From BA4 sp044376575 (GTDB taxonomy: Bacteria; Bacteroidota; Bacteroidia; CAIKAF01): a stretch of 23,953 nt of DNA. The position numbers were made by a program, and so were the translations under genes. Location: contig JBILKR010000028.1 in the NCBI GenBank assembly GCA_044376575.1, positions 1 through 23,953 on the forward strand, given 5' to 3'. This document shows, one piece after another, positions 16,446-23,953 of this stretch (positions within the stretch are counted from its first letter, which is position 1; every line of letters begins with the position of its first letter). Below the pieces are notes generated by a model. It was not told the origin of the DNA. It worked only from the letters and a program-made list of their open reading frames with translations, and did not search any database.

Positions 16446-18704
16446 ATGATTTATAAACAGATGGATATTAATCATTCGATTTACTTCAACAGGTTAAAGA
16501 ATTTATTGCCGATTTTTTTTTCATTGTTTTCTTTAATGTTTTTATTCCCGGCTTTATTTTTTTATCCAAATGATTTTTTATTTAATGAAGGTCAGGATGC
16601 GCAAAGGGCATATTTTACCTTTATGATGTATATGCGAAATCAGCATGCATGGTTTGAGTTCCCATATCTTAACTATCCATTTGGTGAAAATATTTTCTAC
16701 CTCGATGTTAATCCTTTGTTATTGTTCGTTTTGCGACCGTTATTTTACGTTTTCCCATTTTTAATTGACTATGGAATCGGTATTTTTAATTTTATTCATC
16801 TGTTTCAACTCATTATTTGTATTATTTATCTTGATATAATTTTAAAAAAAATTGGACTCAATATTTATTATTCAATCGTTGGTTCATTACTGATTACATT
16901 CTATTCTCCTCAACTATTAAAGATTGCCGGAAATTTTTCCTTGTCCTGGCTTTTTATATTTCCAGCCGCTATATATTATATTTTATGTTGGGTGGAAAAA
17001 TATAAATTTTCTTATGCTATTGGTTTAATCGTTTTAGCTATCATTTCTTTTTTTATTCATCCGTATTTAGGTATTATCCTTACGTCTTTTGCTGTAATAA
17101 CGCTATTGCTATATCTGCTTCTGAATAAAAATATGGGTTGGAAAAATGGCTTTATACTTTTTTTAATTTCTATTATTCCGCTTTTATTGTACATGGTTAC
17201 GGTTAAAGTCACAGATATTCATCTGAACAGAACAACATCTCCCGGTGGGTATATGGATAACTACCTTGGAATATATGAATGGCTTGTTCAACCCAATGGA
17301 TTAACTGGTAAAATATTTACAGAAATATTAAATAAAGATCAGACGAACTATTTCGACGCTGCTTATATACCGGCTATTTTTCATTTTTTCCTTTTAATAG
17401 GTATTTATTTATTATTAAAATATAAATATTCGTTGAATAAATCACATGTATTTCTTCTGTTCTCATTCATAGGGTCTTCATTGTTACTCATGGTTTTTGC
17501 TACAGGTTGCTTTGGTTTTTCTAATCTCGAATGGATTTATGAATGGATAAGTTATGCACGCCAATTGCGCTTGGTGAGCCGATTTGCCTGGCCTTTTTAT
17601 TACGTTTATGCATTGGTCTCGTTGGGATTATTTTTATACGGAATTCAATCAATCATCAGATTGAATCAAAAGCTAAAATTGATTATCCCTTCAATTCTAT
17701 TGATATATGCATTCGTAGATTTATTTATCATTCAAAAGGAATTAAACGAGAAATTAAAATCCACACCTAATTATTATCATTCAGTGATATCAGAGAAAGA
17801 TGCTCACTTGTTCAACCAACTGAACTCATCTGAAAAATGGGCTTGTATAATGCCCTTGCCACTTGCACTGGAAGGTAGTTTTAGATATGCATCGCCCTTC
17901 AATGAAAATTCAATAAAAAATGCATATCGGATTGCATGGATTTTAAATCAACCCATTTTAGGAGGAATACTCATCAGACCATCTGAAAATGAAATGGAAA
18001 TCATTCGAGAATCAGTTAACATACCAATTTACAAAAGACCGATCATAGATTACATTGCTGATAAAAATGCACGGATATTAATGATTGCTGAAAGGAATAA
18101 TTGGTCTGTAGTAGAAGCTGCCATGATTAATTTGTCTGAAAATACCGGATATAATTTTTCAAATTCGGGAGTTTATTCAATGTCTGTTCAACAATGGTCG
18201 GAAGTAAATTGCTCTGCTATTGTAAATAATTCCTTGGATACAAATTATATATTGAATGAATTTGAAAATCAAACAGGAACAGTTGCACATAGCGGTAAAG
18301 GATCAATCCGATATAAAAGGGGAGATTTTAATGTGATAAAAAAAATATTCCCTAATCAATTAAATGCAGGCATATATAAAGCATCCTGCTGGGTATATAA
18401 CAGAAATGAAAATTCAGTAAACGGGTGCTTTTTAGTTCATTCTCTTGACGTTAATGGTAATTCATCTGGATGGATAAGTTTTTCTAATCCTGCAAGGAGT
18501 GAAATTATTCATCAGGGTTGGTCTTATGTTGAGGTAGAATTTGAAATCAAAAAAAATACGACTTACGAGATTGCAATCACTGCTTACGATTTTAAAAATC
18601 TTTATTTTATTGTTGACGATTTATTTATAAGAGAGGCCAATAGTCATAGACTTACCCAAAATCCGCTTCAATACGATACACATTTGCCAGCATGTCGGGA
18701 TTGA
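16446..18704 (+). CDS. large multi-pass membrane protein with C-terminal jelly-roll-like domain (GT-C-like), unrecognised
   Basis: 752 aa. Residues about 18-430 hold 11-12 predicted membrane helices. The loop after the first helix reads FNEGQDAQRAYF and then LNYPFGENIFYLDVNP, resembling the acidic first periplasmic loop and Y-P-[YF]-G-E motif of large Bacteroidetes membrane proteins with a GT-C glycosyltransferase-like layout; that comparison is from memory. Residues 440-600 are soluble. Residues about 603-735 look like a beta jelly roll of the carbohydrate-binding type: EFENQTG, GKGSIRY, YKASCWVYNR, WSYVEVEFEI and FIVDDLFIRE. A lipid-linked sugar transferase acting at the inner membrane is a guess. 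ATG 16446 opens the frame. ATG 16461 (MDINHS) is an alternative, because a weak -7-like TATCTTTC ends 3 bases before the first ATG. The 3' end overlaps the convergent PLP-enzyme gene by 53 bases. Confidence 0.85.
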   Translation: MIYKQMDINHSIYFNRLKNLLPIFFSLFSLMFLFPALFFYPNDFLFNEGQDAQRAYFTFMMYMRNQHAWFEFPYLNYPFGENIFYLDVNPLLLFVLRPLFYVFPFLIDYGIGIFNFIHLFQLIICIIYLDIILKKIGLNIYYSIVGSLLITFYSPQLLKIAGNFSLSWLFIFPAAIYYILCWVEKYKFSYAIGLIVLAIISFFIHPYLGIILTSFAVITLLLYLLLNKNMGWKNGFILFLISIIPLLLYMVTVKVTDIHLNRTTSPGGYMDNYLGIYEWLVQPNGLTGKIFTEILNKDQTNYFDAAYIPAIFHFFLLIGIYLLLKYKYSLNKSHVFLLFSFIGSSLLLMVFATGCFGFSNLEWIYEWISYARQLRLVSRFAWPFYYVYALVSLGLFLYGIQSIIRLNQKLKLIIPSILLIYAFVDLFIIQKELNEKLKSTPNYYHSVISEKDAHLFNQLNSSEKWACIMPLPLALEGSFRYASPFNENSIKNAYRIAWILNQPILGGILIRPSENEMEIIRESVNIPIYKRPIIDYIADKNARILMIAERNNWSVVEAAMINLSENTGYNFSNSGVYSMSVQQWSEVNCSAIVNNSLDTNYILNEFENQTGTVAHSGKGSIRYKRGDFNVIKKIFPNQLNAGIYKASCWVYNRNENSVNGCFLVHSLDVNGNSSGWISFSNPARSEIIHQGWSYVEVEFEIKKNTTYEIAITAYDFKNLYFIVDDLFIREANSHRLTQNPLQYDTHLPACRD

Positions 18705-19560
18705 TTTTGTTAATCTCATTTTTTAATTCAGGATAGCCGAATATCCCTTGTATTCCGCCGGTATGCACAGCGATAATTTTGTGGCCATCCAGATCTCCTC
18801 TTTTTATCATTTCAAAAACTCCAATCATCATTTTTGAAGTGTAAACAGGATCAAGAATGATGCTGTATTCCTTATAAAATGAAATGATAAAATCAAAAAG
18901 TAACGAATCTGTTTTAGCATACCCACCCCTGCAAAACTCATCAGTAATTTGATGAATATGATTGTTAATCTTTATTTCAGAATGATATCCTTTAAGCGCA
19001 GAAAAACCTAGCACATTAAAATTAGAACCACTGCAAATACCATGAAATGTAGTTTGAGTTCCCGTTGGAACGCAAATTAATGAAGGATTTGAATCTTTTA
19101 TTTCATTATAAATTTCGCGACAGCCCCATTCTCCCATTTCTCCGGAACCTCCCTCCGGAATAAATAATTCGTCATGTGAGCTTGTTATACTTAAGCTTGA
19201 ATCTTTTAGTTCTTGATATTCTTTTCTGGTTAAAAAAACAATTTCAGTACCACATGATTGAACAAATTGAAGTGTTAAGGACAATTCTTTAAAATCATTT
19301 CCCCTCACAAAAACTTTTGAGGGAATTTTGTATTCCTTGCTAAATGCAGCAAATGCATATAAATGATTAGACCACGGACCACCCATAGTGCTCCATCGCG
19401 TATAGTTATTTTCTTTAAAGTGGTTGAAATATCCCATTAATTTTCTCCACTTATTTCCACCGTAATAACGATGAATCAAATCATCACGCTTAATCCATAC
19501 CTCAACATGGTGTTCATTAAAAACAGGGTGATGAATTTGTTGAAGCGGTGATATAATCAT
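18652..19560 (-). CDS. PLP-dependent ACC deaminase / D-cysteine desulfhydrase family protein
   Basis: A fold-type II PLP enzyme related to 1-aminocyclopropane-1-carboxylate deaminase and D-cysteine desulfhydrase, which release ammonia from small amino acids. It has 302 aa from ATG 19560. VWIKRDDLIH is at 21-30. The PLP-lysine motif YGGNKWRKL is at 33-41 with Lys37 as the likely Schiff-base residue. TMGGPWSNHLYA is at about 58-69, corresponding to the usual GGxQSNH segment but with PW instead of a residue plus Gln. FIPEGGSGEMGEWG is near 137-150, and VPTGTQTTFHG, the phosphate-binding Gly/Thr loop, near 168-178. HTGGIQGIFGY is near 270-280. The frame extends to a TTG at 19584, but the internal ATG (MIISPLQQIHHPVF) fits the family start. 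True activity is uncertain within this family. Confidence 0.88.
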   Translation of the reverse strand: MIISPLQQIHHPVFNEHHVEVWIKRDDLIHRYYGGNKWRKLMGYFNHFKENNYTRWSTMGGPWSNHLYAFAAFSKEYKIPSKVFVRGNDFKELSLTLQFVQSCGTEIVFLTRKEYQELKDSSLSITSSHDELFIPEGGSGEMGEWGCREIYNEIKDSNPSLICVPTGTQTTFHGICSGSNFNVLGFSALKGYHSEIKINNHIHQITDEFCRGGYAKTDSLLFDFIISFYKEYSIILDPVYTSKMMIGVFEMIKRGDLDGHKIIAVHTGGIQGIFGYPELKNEINKINPDMLANVYRIEADFG

Positions 19561-19591
19561 TCTTTCTATTTTATCTATCCACAAAATCAGA

Positions 19592-19599
19592 TACCTTTG
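19592..19599 (+). promoter_or_regulatory. putative -7 element for the DUF5522 gene
   Basis: TACCTTTG (followed by C) matches TAnnTTTG exactly and ends 11 bases before the ATG at 19611. No good -33 box is seen 19 bases upstream (TTTT at 19569). If used, the transcript would start within a few bases of the start codon. Confidence 0.5.
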
Positions 19600-19610
19600 C
19601 AGAAGTACAA

Positions 19611-19799
19611 ATGTCTGAAGGATTTAATAAAAAAGAGTGGTTGCCCGGAGATTTTTATTACTCCGAGGAAGGTTATATTGTTTTTACAGAACAATATCAC
19701 CTAAGAAGAGGTTATTGTTGTAAAAGTGGATGCAAGCATTGTCCTTATGGATACGATAAAAAATCCGGACAGATAAAAAAAGAAAATAAAATAGATTAA
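19611..19799 (+). CDS. DUF5522-type small cysteine-rich protein
   Basis: A 62-aa soluble protein with a tyrosine-rich core (DFYYSEEGYIVFTEQYHLRR), then GYCCKSGCKHCPYGYDKK. Cys36, Cys37, Cys41 and Cys44, with His43, form a compact CC-x3-C-x2-C cluster that could bind a metal ion or iron-sulfur cluster. The pattern VFT..YHL.RG.CC.SGC.HCPYG is that of DUF5522, a small family of unknown function found widely in bacteria and also as part of larger proteins. The gene is divergent from the PLP enzyme, 50 bases away, and ends 11 bases before hutU, so it may share a transcript with hutU. The very short leader after the -7 box is unusual. Confidence 0.85.
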   Translation: MSEGFNKKEWLPGDFYYSEEGYIVFTEQYHLRRGYCCKSGCKHCPYGYDKKSGQIKKENKID

Positions 19800-19810
19800 A
19801 ATTATATGCT

Positions 19811-21484
19811 ATGAATACGGTACAACTGGATATAAATTCATTGAAAACACCAACAGGATCTCAAATCTCTTGTAAAGGCTGGGTGCAGGAAGCTGCGCTC
19901 CGCATGTTGATGAACAATCTTGACCCGGATGTAGCTGAAAGGCCGGAAGATCTGATTGTTTACGGTGGTAGGGGCAAAGCGGCAAGAAATGTTGAGTCCT
20001 TTCATTTGATTGTAAAAGCATTAAAAGATTTGAATGAAGATGAAACGTTATTGATTCAGTCCGGTAAGCCTGTCGCAATTCTTCCTACGCACAAAGACGC
20101 ACCGCGTGTGCTAATTTCTAATTCAATGCTGGTTCCAAGGTGGGCAACCTGGGATCATTTTAATGAACTTGAAAAAAAAGGATTGATGATGTATGGTCAA
20201 ATGACTGCCGGTTCATGGATTTATATCGGTAGCCAGGGAATTGTTCAGGGCACGTATGAAACTTATGCTGAATGCGCCCGTCAACATTTTGGTGGTAGTT
20301 TAAAAAACACATTGAATGTAACAGCCGGTTTGGGAGGAATGGGAGGAGCTCAGCCCCTTGCCATTACAATGAATGAAGGTGTTGCATTGGTTGCCGAAGT
20401 AGAAGAGTGGAGAATCGACAAGCGATTGGAAACCAGGTATCTTGATGAAAAGTTTCATGATATAGATCAGGCCATTGACAGGGCAATTGAATATAAAAAT
20501 AAAGGTATCGGCAAATCAATCGGGGCGTTGTGTAATGCGGTAGAATTACTACAACGACTCATCAATCGCAACATCATTCCTGATACACTTACAGATCAGA
20601 CATCAGCACACGATCCTTTAGTTGGATACTTCCCCGTTGGATTATCTGTTGTACAGGCCAGGGTTTTACGTGATGAAAATCCTGAAGAGTATGTTCGTCA
20701 ATCGTTAGATACAATGGCATTACACGTCAAGCTGATGTTGCAGCTTCAGAAAAAAGGCTCAATTACCTTTGATTATGGAAACAACCTGAGAGGACAGGCT
20801 AAAGACAAGCGAAACGTGGAAAATGCATTTGACTTTCCAGGATTTGTACCAGCATTTATACGACCTTTATTTTGCGAAGGCAAAGGGCCATTCCGTTGGG
20901 TTGCATTATCTGGAGATCCCAATGATATATATGTAACTGATCAGTTGATGAGAGACCTTTTTCCCGAAAATAAATCACTGCACAGATGGCTTGATATGGC
21001 GAGAGAACGAATTCAATTTCAAGGTTTGCCCGCAAGAATTTGTTGGATAGGGCAGGGAGATCGTAAAAAAGCCGGACTGGCGTTTAATGAATTAGTAAAA
21101 AGTGGAAAAGTAAAAGCACCAATTGTTATCGGAAGAGATCACCTTGATACAGGTTCTGTAGCTTCTCCCAATCGCGAAACAGAAGCGATGCTTGATGGAT
21201 CTGATGCTGTTGCCGATTGGCCTGTATTAAATGCATTGGTAAATACAGCCGGAGGCGCAAGTTGGGTTTCACTACATCATGGGGGTGGAGTTGGAATGGG
21301 CTATTCCATACATTCAGGAGTTGTTATCGTTGCTGATGGAACAGATGATGCGGCTCGAAGAATATCTCGGGTTCTGCATAATGATCCGGCTATGGGCGTA
21401 ATCCGTCACATGGATGCCGGCTATGATTCAGCTTTAAAAACAGCTGAGCAACATCATTTAAATATTAGAACAAGATTAAAATAA
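19811..21484 (+). CDS. hutU: urocanate hydratase (urocanase)
   Basis: Converts urocanate to 4-imidazolone-5-propionate, step two of histidine degradation, using tightly bound NAD+ in the cytoplasm. It has 557 aa, the full bacterial length. Early signatures are YGGRGKAARN at 51-60 and LISNSMLVPRWATWD at 101-115. The NAD-binding glycine-rich loop TAGLGGMGGAQP is at 171-182. FVPAFIRPLFCEGKGPFRW is at 345-363. GLPARICWIGQG has Cys411 at the position of the active-site Cys410 of the Pseudomonas enzyme. GGGVGMGYSIHSG is at 491-503. The start is the ATG 11 bases after the DUF5522 stop. No hutH, hutI or formimidoylglutamate hydrolase gene is in the window, so the rest of the pathway must lie elsewhere. 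The next gene is an SDR 15 bases downstream. Confidence 0.98.
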   Translation: MNTVQLDINSLKTPTGSQISCKGWVQEAALRMLMNNLDPDVAERPEDLIVYGGRGKAARNVESFHLIVKALKDLNEDETLLIQSGKPVAILPTHKDAPRVLISNSMLVPRWATWDHFNELEKKGLMMYGQMTAGSWIYIGSQGIVQGTYETYAECARQHFGGSLKNTLNVTAGLGGMGGAQPLAITMNEGVALVAEVEEWRIDKRLETRYLDEKFHDIDQAIDRAIEYKNKGIGKSIGALCNAVELLQRLINRNIIPDTLTDQTSAHDPLVGYFPVGLSVVQARVLRDENPEEYVRQSLDTMALHVKLMLQLQKKGSITFDYGNNLRGQAKDKRNVENAFDFPGFVPAFIRPLFCEGKGPFRWVALSGDPNDIYVTDQLMRDLFPENKSLHRWLDMARERIQFQGLPARICWIGQGDRKKAGLAFNELVKSGKVKAPIVIGRDHLDTGSVASPNRETEAMLDGSDAVADWPVLNALVNTAGGASWVSLHHGGGVGMGYSIHSGVVIVADGTDDAARRISRVLHNDPAMGVIRHMDAGYDSALKTAEQHHLNIRTRLK

Positions 21485-21499
21485 TTGATAAGTTATTAA

Positions 21500-22198
21500 A
21501 TGTCGCAGCCATCATCAATAATTATTACAGGTGCATCTCGTGGAATTGGGTTGGAACTGGTTCGGTATTTCCTGCAAAAAACAGACTTAAATGTAATAGC
21601 TGCAAGCAGGTCTGTAAAAAATATACCGCATGATTTTCATCAGTTTCAACATCGACTTCAATATTATACGTTAGACTTTTTAAATAATGATTCTATTTCT
21701 TCCTTTATATATAAGGTGAAAAATCATGAACAAATAAAATATCTTATTAATAATGCAGGATTATTGATAAACAAACCTGCTGCGCAGTTAACACCTGATG
21801 AAATGAACGATATGTTTTCAGTAAATGTAACGGGACCTTTTAGAATCATTAAGGAATTAATATCAGAGTTTCATACTGGTTCGCATATTGTCAATATTAC
21901 AAGTATGGGTGGATTTCAGGGCAGTACCAAGTATAATGGTTTGTCAGGATATAGTGCGAGTAAGGGTGCATTGAATATATTGACTGAATGTTTAGCTGAA
22001 GAGTTGAAAGAAAAGCAGATCTCTGTGAATGCGTTAGCACTTGGAGCCGTTCAGACAGAAATGCTTGAAGAAGCCTTTCCCGGCTATAGCGCAGAGATAA
22101 CACCTGTGGATATGGCAAATTACATTGGGGGCTTCACACTTGATGCATTTAATTATATAAATGGAAAGATAATACCTGTTAGTTTACAAAATCCTTAA
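21500..22198 (+). CDS. short-chain dehydrogenase/reductase (classical SDR)
   Basis: A 232-aa NAD(P)-dependent oxidoreductase with the complete classical SDR signature: cofactor loop TGASRGIG at 10-17, the acidic residue after beta-strand 3 (LDF, Asp59), NNAG at 84-87, the catalytic Ser135 in NITSMGG, and the Tyr151/Lys155 pair in YSASK. A basic residue in ASRSVKN at the end of strand 2 (Arg37) suggests NADPH preference. VNALALGAVQTEM at 176-188 is the usual post-catalytic segment. No substrate can be inferred. It lies 15 bases after hutU and could be co-transcribed, though SDRs are not a known step of histidine breakdown. No terminator hairpin is visible after it. Confidence 0.94.
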   Translation: MSQPSSIIITGASRGIGLELVRYFLQKTDLNVIAASRSVKNIPHDFHQFQHRLQYYTLDFLNNDSISSFIYKVKNHEQIKYLINNAGLLINKPAAQLTPDEMNDMFSVNVTGPFRIIKELISEFHTGSHIVNITSMGGFQGSTKYNGLSGYSASKGALNILTECLAEELKEKQISVNALALGAVQTEMLEEAFPGYSAEITPVDMANYIGGFTLDAFNYINGKIIPVSLQNP

Positions 22199-22290
22199 TT
22201 TTATTCATGAGTATAAATGGTTGATGATCAGAGGTAGAGTTGGGATTTATTAGGTTTTATAATATTTATTTCAAAAAAAACTTTGAATTA

Positions 22291-22322
22291 ATTGGTTAAT
22301 TAAAAAATAGGTTGCATCTTTG
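22291..22322 (+). promoter_or_regulatory. rRNA operon promoter P1 (upstream copy)
   Basis: A -33-like ATTG (22291-22294) is followed after 20 bases by CATCTTTG (22315-22322), one mismatch to TAnnTTTG. The segment aligns closely with P2 located about 88 bases downstream, including the A-run in the spacer and the C-rich element after the -7 box. Confidence 0.6.
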
Positions 22323-22327
22323 CAGCC

Positions 22328-22354
22328 CCCTTTAAGGGAAAGTGTTCTTAACTG
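22328..22354 (+). promoter_or_regulatory. P1 leader palindrome and boxA-like element
   Basis: The 11-base palindrome CCCTTTAAGGG (22328-22338) is followed by TGTTCTTAACTG (22343-22354), similar to the E. coli rrn antitermination boxA TGCTCTTTAACA. The role is inferred from similarity and position. Confidence 0.45.
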
Positions 22355-22379
22355 TGTTAGAAAAATTTTTCAAAATAAA

Positions 22380-22410
22380 TTTGGAAGTTTAAAAAACAGT
22401 TGTAACTTTG
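22380..22410 (+). promoter_or_regulatory. rRNA operon promoter P2 (proximal copy)
   Basis: A perfect Bacteroidetes promoter: TTTG (22380-22383), a 19-base spacer with an A-run, and TAACTTTG (22403-22410). It lies about 140 bases before the 16S 5' end and is the strongest promoter match in the window. Confidence 0.82.
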
Positions 22411-22441
22411 CACTCCCGTTTTAAGGGGAAGTTCTTTGAAA
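22411..22441 (+). promoter_or_regulatory. P2 leader element and boxA-like antitermination motif
   Basis: CTCCCG-TTTTAAGGGGAAG directly after the -7 box copies the P1 leader element. AGTTCTTTGAAA (22430-22441) resembles the boxA-like motif commonly seen before Bacteroidetes rRNA genes. Antitermination of rRNA transcription is the inferred role. Confidence 0.5.
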
Positions 22442-22550
22442 ATAATGAAGAGAAAGTAGGTAGCAAACTAAGGTTTATTAGCGAAGCTTATTAAATTCTC
22501 CTAATTCCAAAAATTTAGAGTGATACATTAATGAGCCATCAAATTTTTTT

Positions 22551-23953
<1,403 letters not shown>

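Larger units (their letters stand above)
22199..22550 (+). other. rRNA operon upstream and leader region without a protein gene
   Basis: These 352 bases between the SDR stop and the expected 16S 5' end hold an AT-rich stretch (22199-22290), then two promoters, each followed by a GC-rich C-run/TTTAAGGG element and a boxA-like motif. A 110-base pre-16S leader with no clear coding frame follows. No tRNA is seen here. Confidence 0.7.

Noticed and set aside
1..22550. tRNA genes, CRISPR arrays, transposases or attachment sites
   Set aside because: None were seen in the intergenic stretches or among the reading frames; the window has no sign of a mobile element beyond the miaE relic breakpoint.

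Overview
The window is a stretch of a Bacteroidetes (Bacteroidota) chromosome, low in G+C outside the rRNA gene. The evidence is independent and consistent: a Bacteroidetes-type 16S rRNA gene at the right end, two type IX secretion system (T9SS) components (PorT-like and PorE-like), two predicted T9SS cargo proteins carrying the two kinds of sorting domain, promoter -7 elements of the TAnnTTTG type, and almost no Shine-Dalgarno sequences. The 16S variable regions look closest to the Sphingobacteriales/Chitinophagales/Cytophagales side of the phylum, but the genus cannot be named from reading alone.

Layout. Bases 1-2221 hold the 3' part of a porT-like outer-membrane gene, overlapping by one base a COG2509-type FAD-dependent oxidoreductase. 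A small conserved protein gene follows, closed by a clear hairpin terminator. Bases 2598-7324 hold a same-strand run: HSL-family esterase, penicillin-acylase-family Ntn hydrolase, a small membrane protein overlapping it by 4 bases, and arabinose-5-phosphate isomerase (KdsD). Bases 7428-10890 carry a nucleoside phosphorylase, QueE (7-deazaguanine synthesis) and a PorE-like TPR/beta-propeller/OmpA protein, tightly spaced. Bases 10958-15416 hold two secreted T9SS cargo genes: a 1086-aa SBBP/PKD protein with a type B (gliding-motility-associated) C-terminus, and a choice-of-anchor-J-like protein with a type A C-terminus. Between them lies what appears to be a broken 5' fragment of miaE. A bidirectional terminator separates these from a reverse-strand N-acetylglucosaminidase with LysM.

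Bases 16446-19799 contain a large unrecognised multi-pass membrane protein (GT-C-like, with a C-terminal jelly-roll-like domain). It overlaps convergently by 53 bases with a PLP-dependent ACC deaminase/D-cysteine desulfhydrase homologue. A divergent 62-aa Cys-rich DUF5522-type protein follows. Bases 19811-22198 encode urocanate hydratase (HutU) and a short-chain dehydrogenase. The last 1.75 kb is the start of an rRNA operon: two tandem, similar promoters with duplicated leader elements, then a 16S rRNA gene cut by the window edge about 130 bases before its expected 3' end.

Most of the content is housekeeping or cell-envelope genes typical of the phylum, and I do not see a clear new multi-gene system. 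The points most worth a second look are the miaE relic, the duplicated rrn promoter/leader, the PorE-like gene directly upstream of two T9SS cargo genes, and the unrecognised membrane protein. Several start codons were moved from the longest open frame to internal ATGs (6374, 7428, 14394 and 19560); reasons are given per gene.
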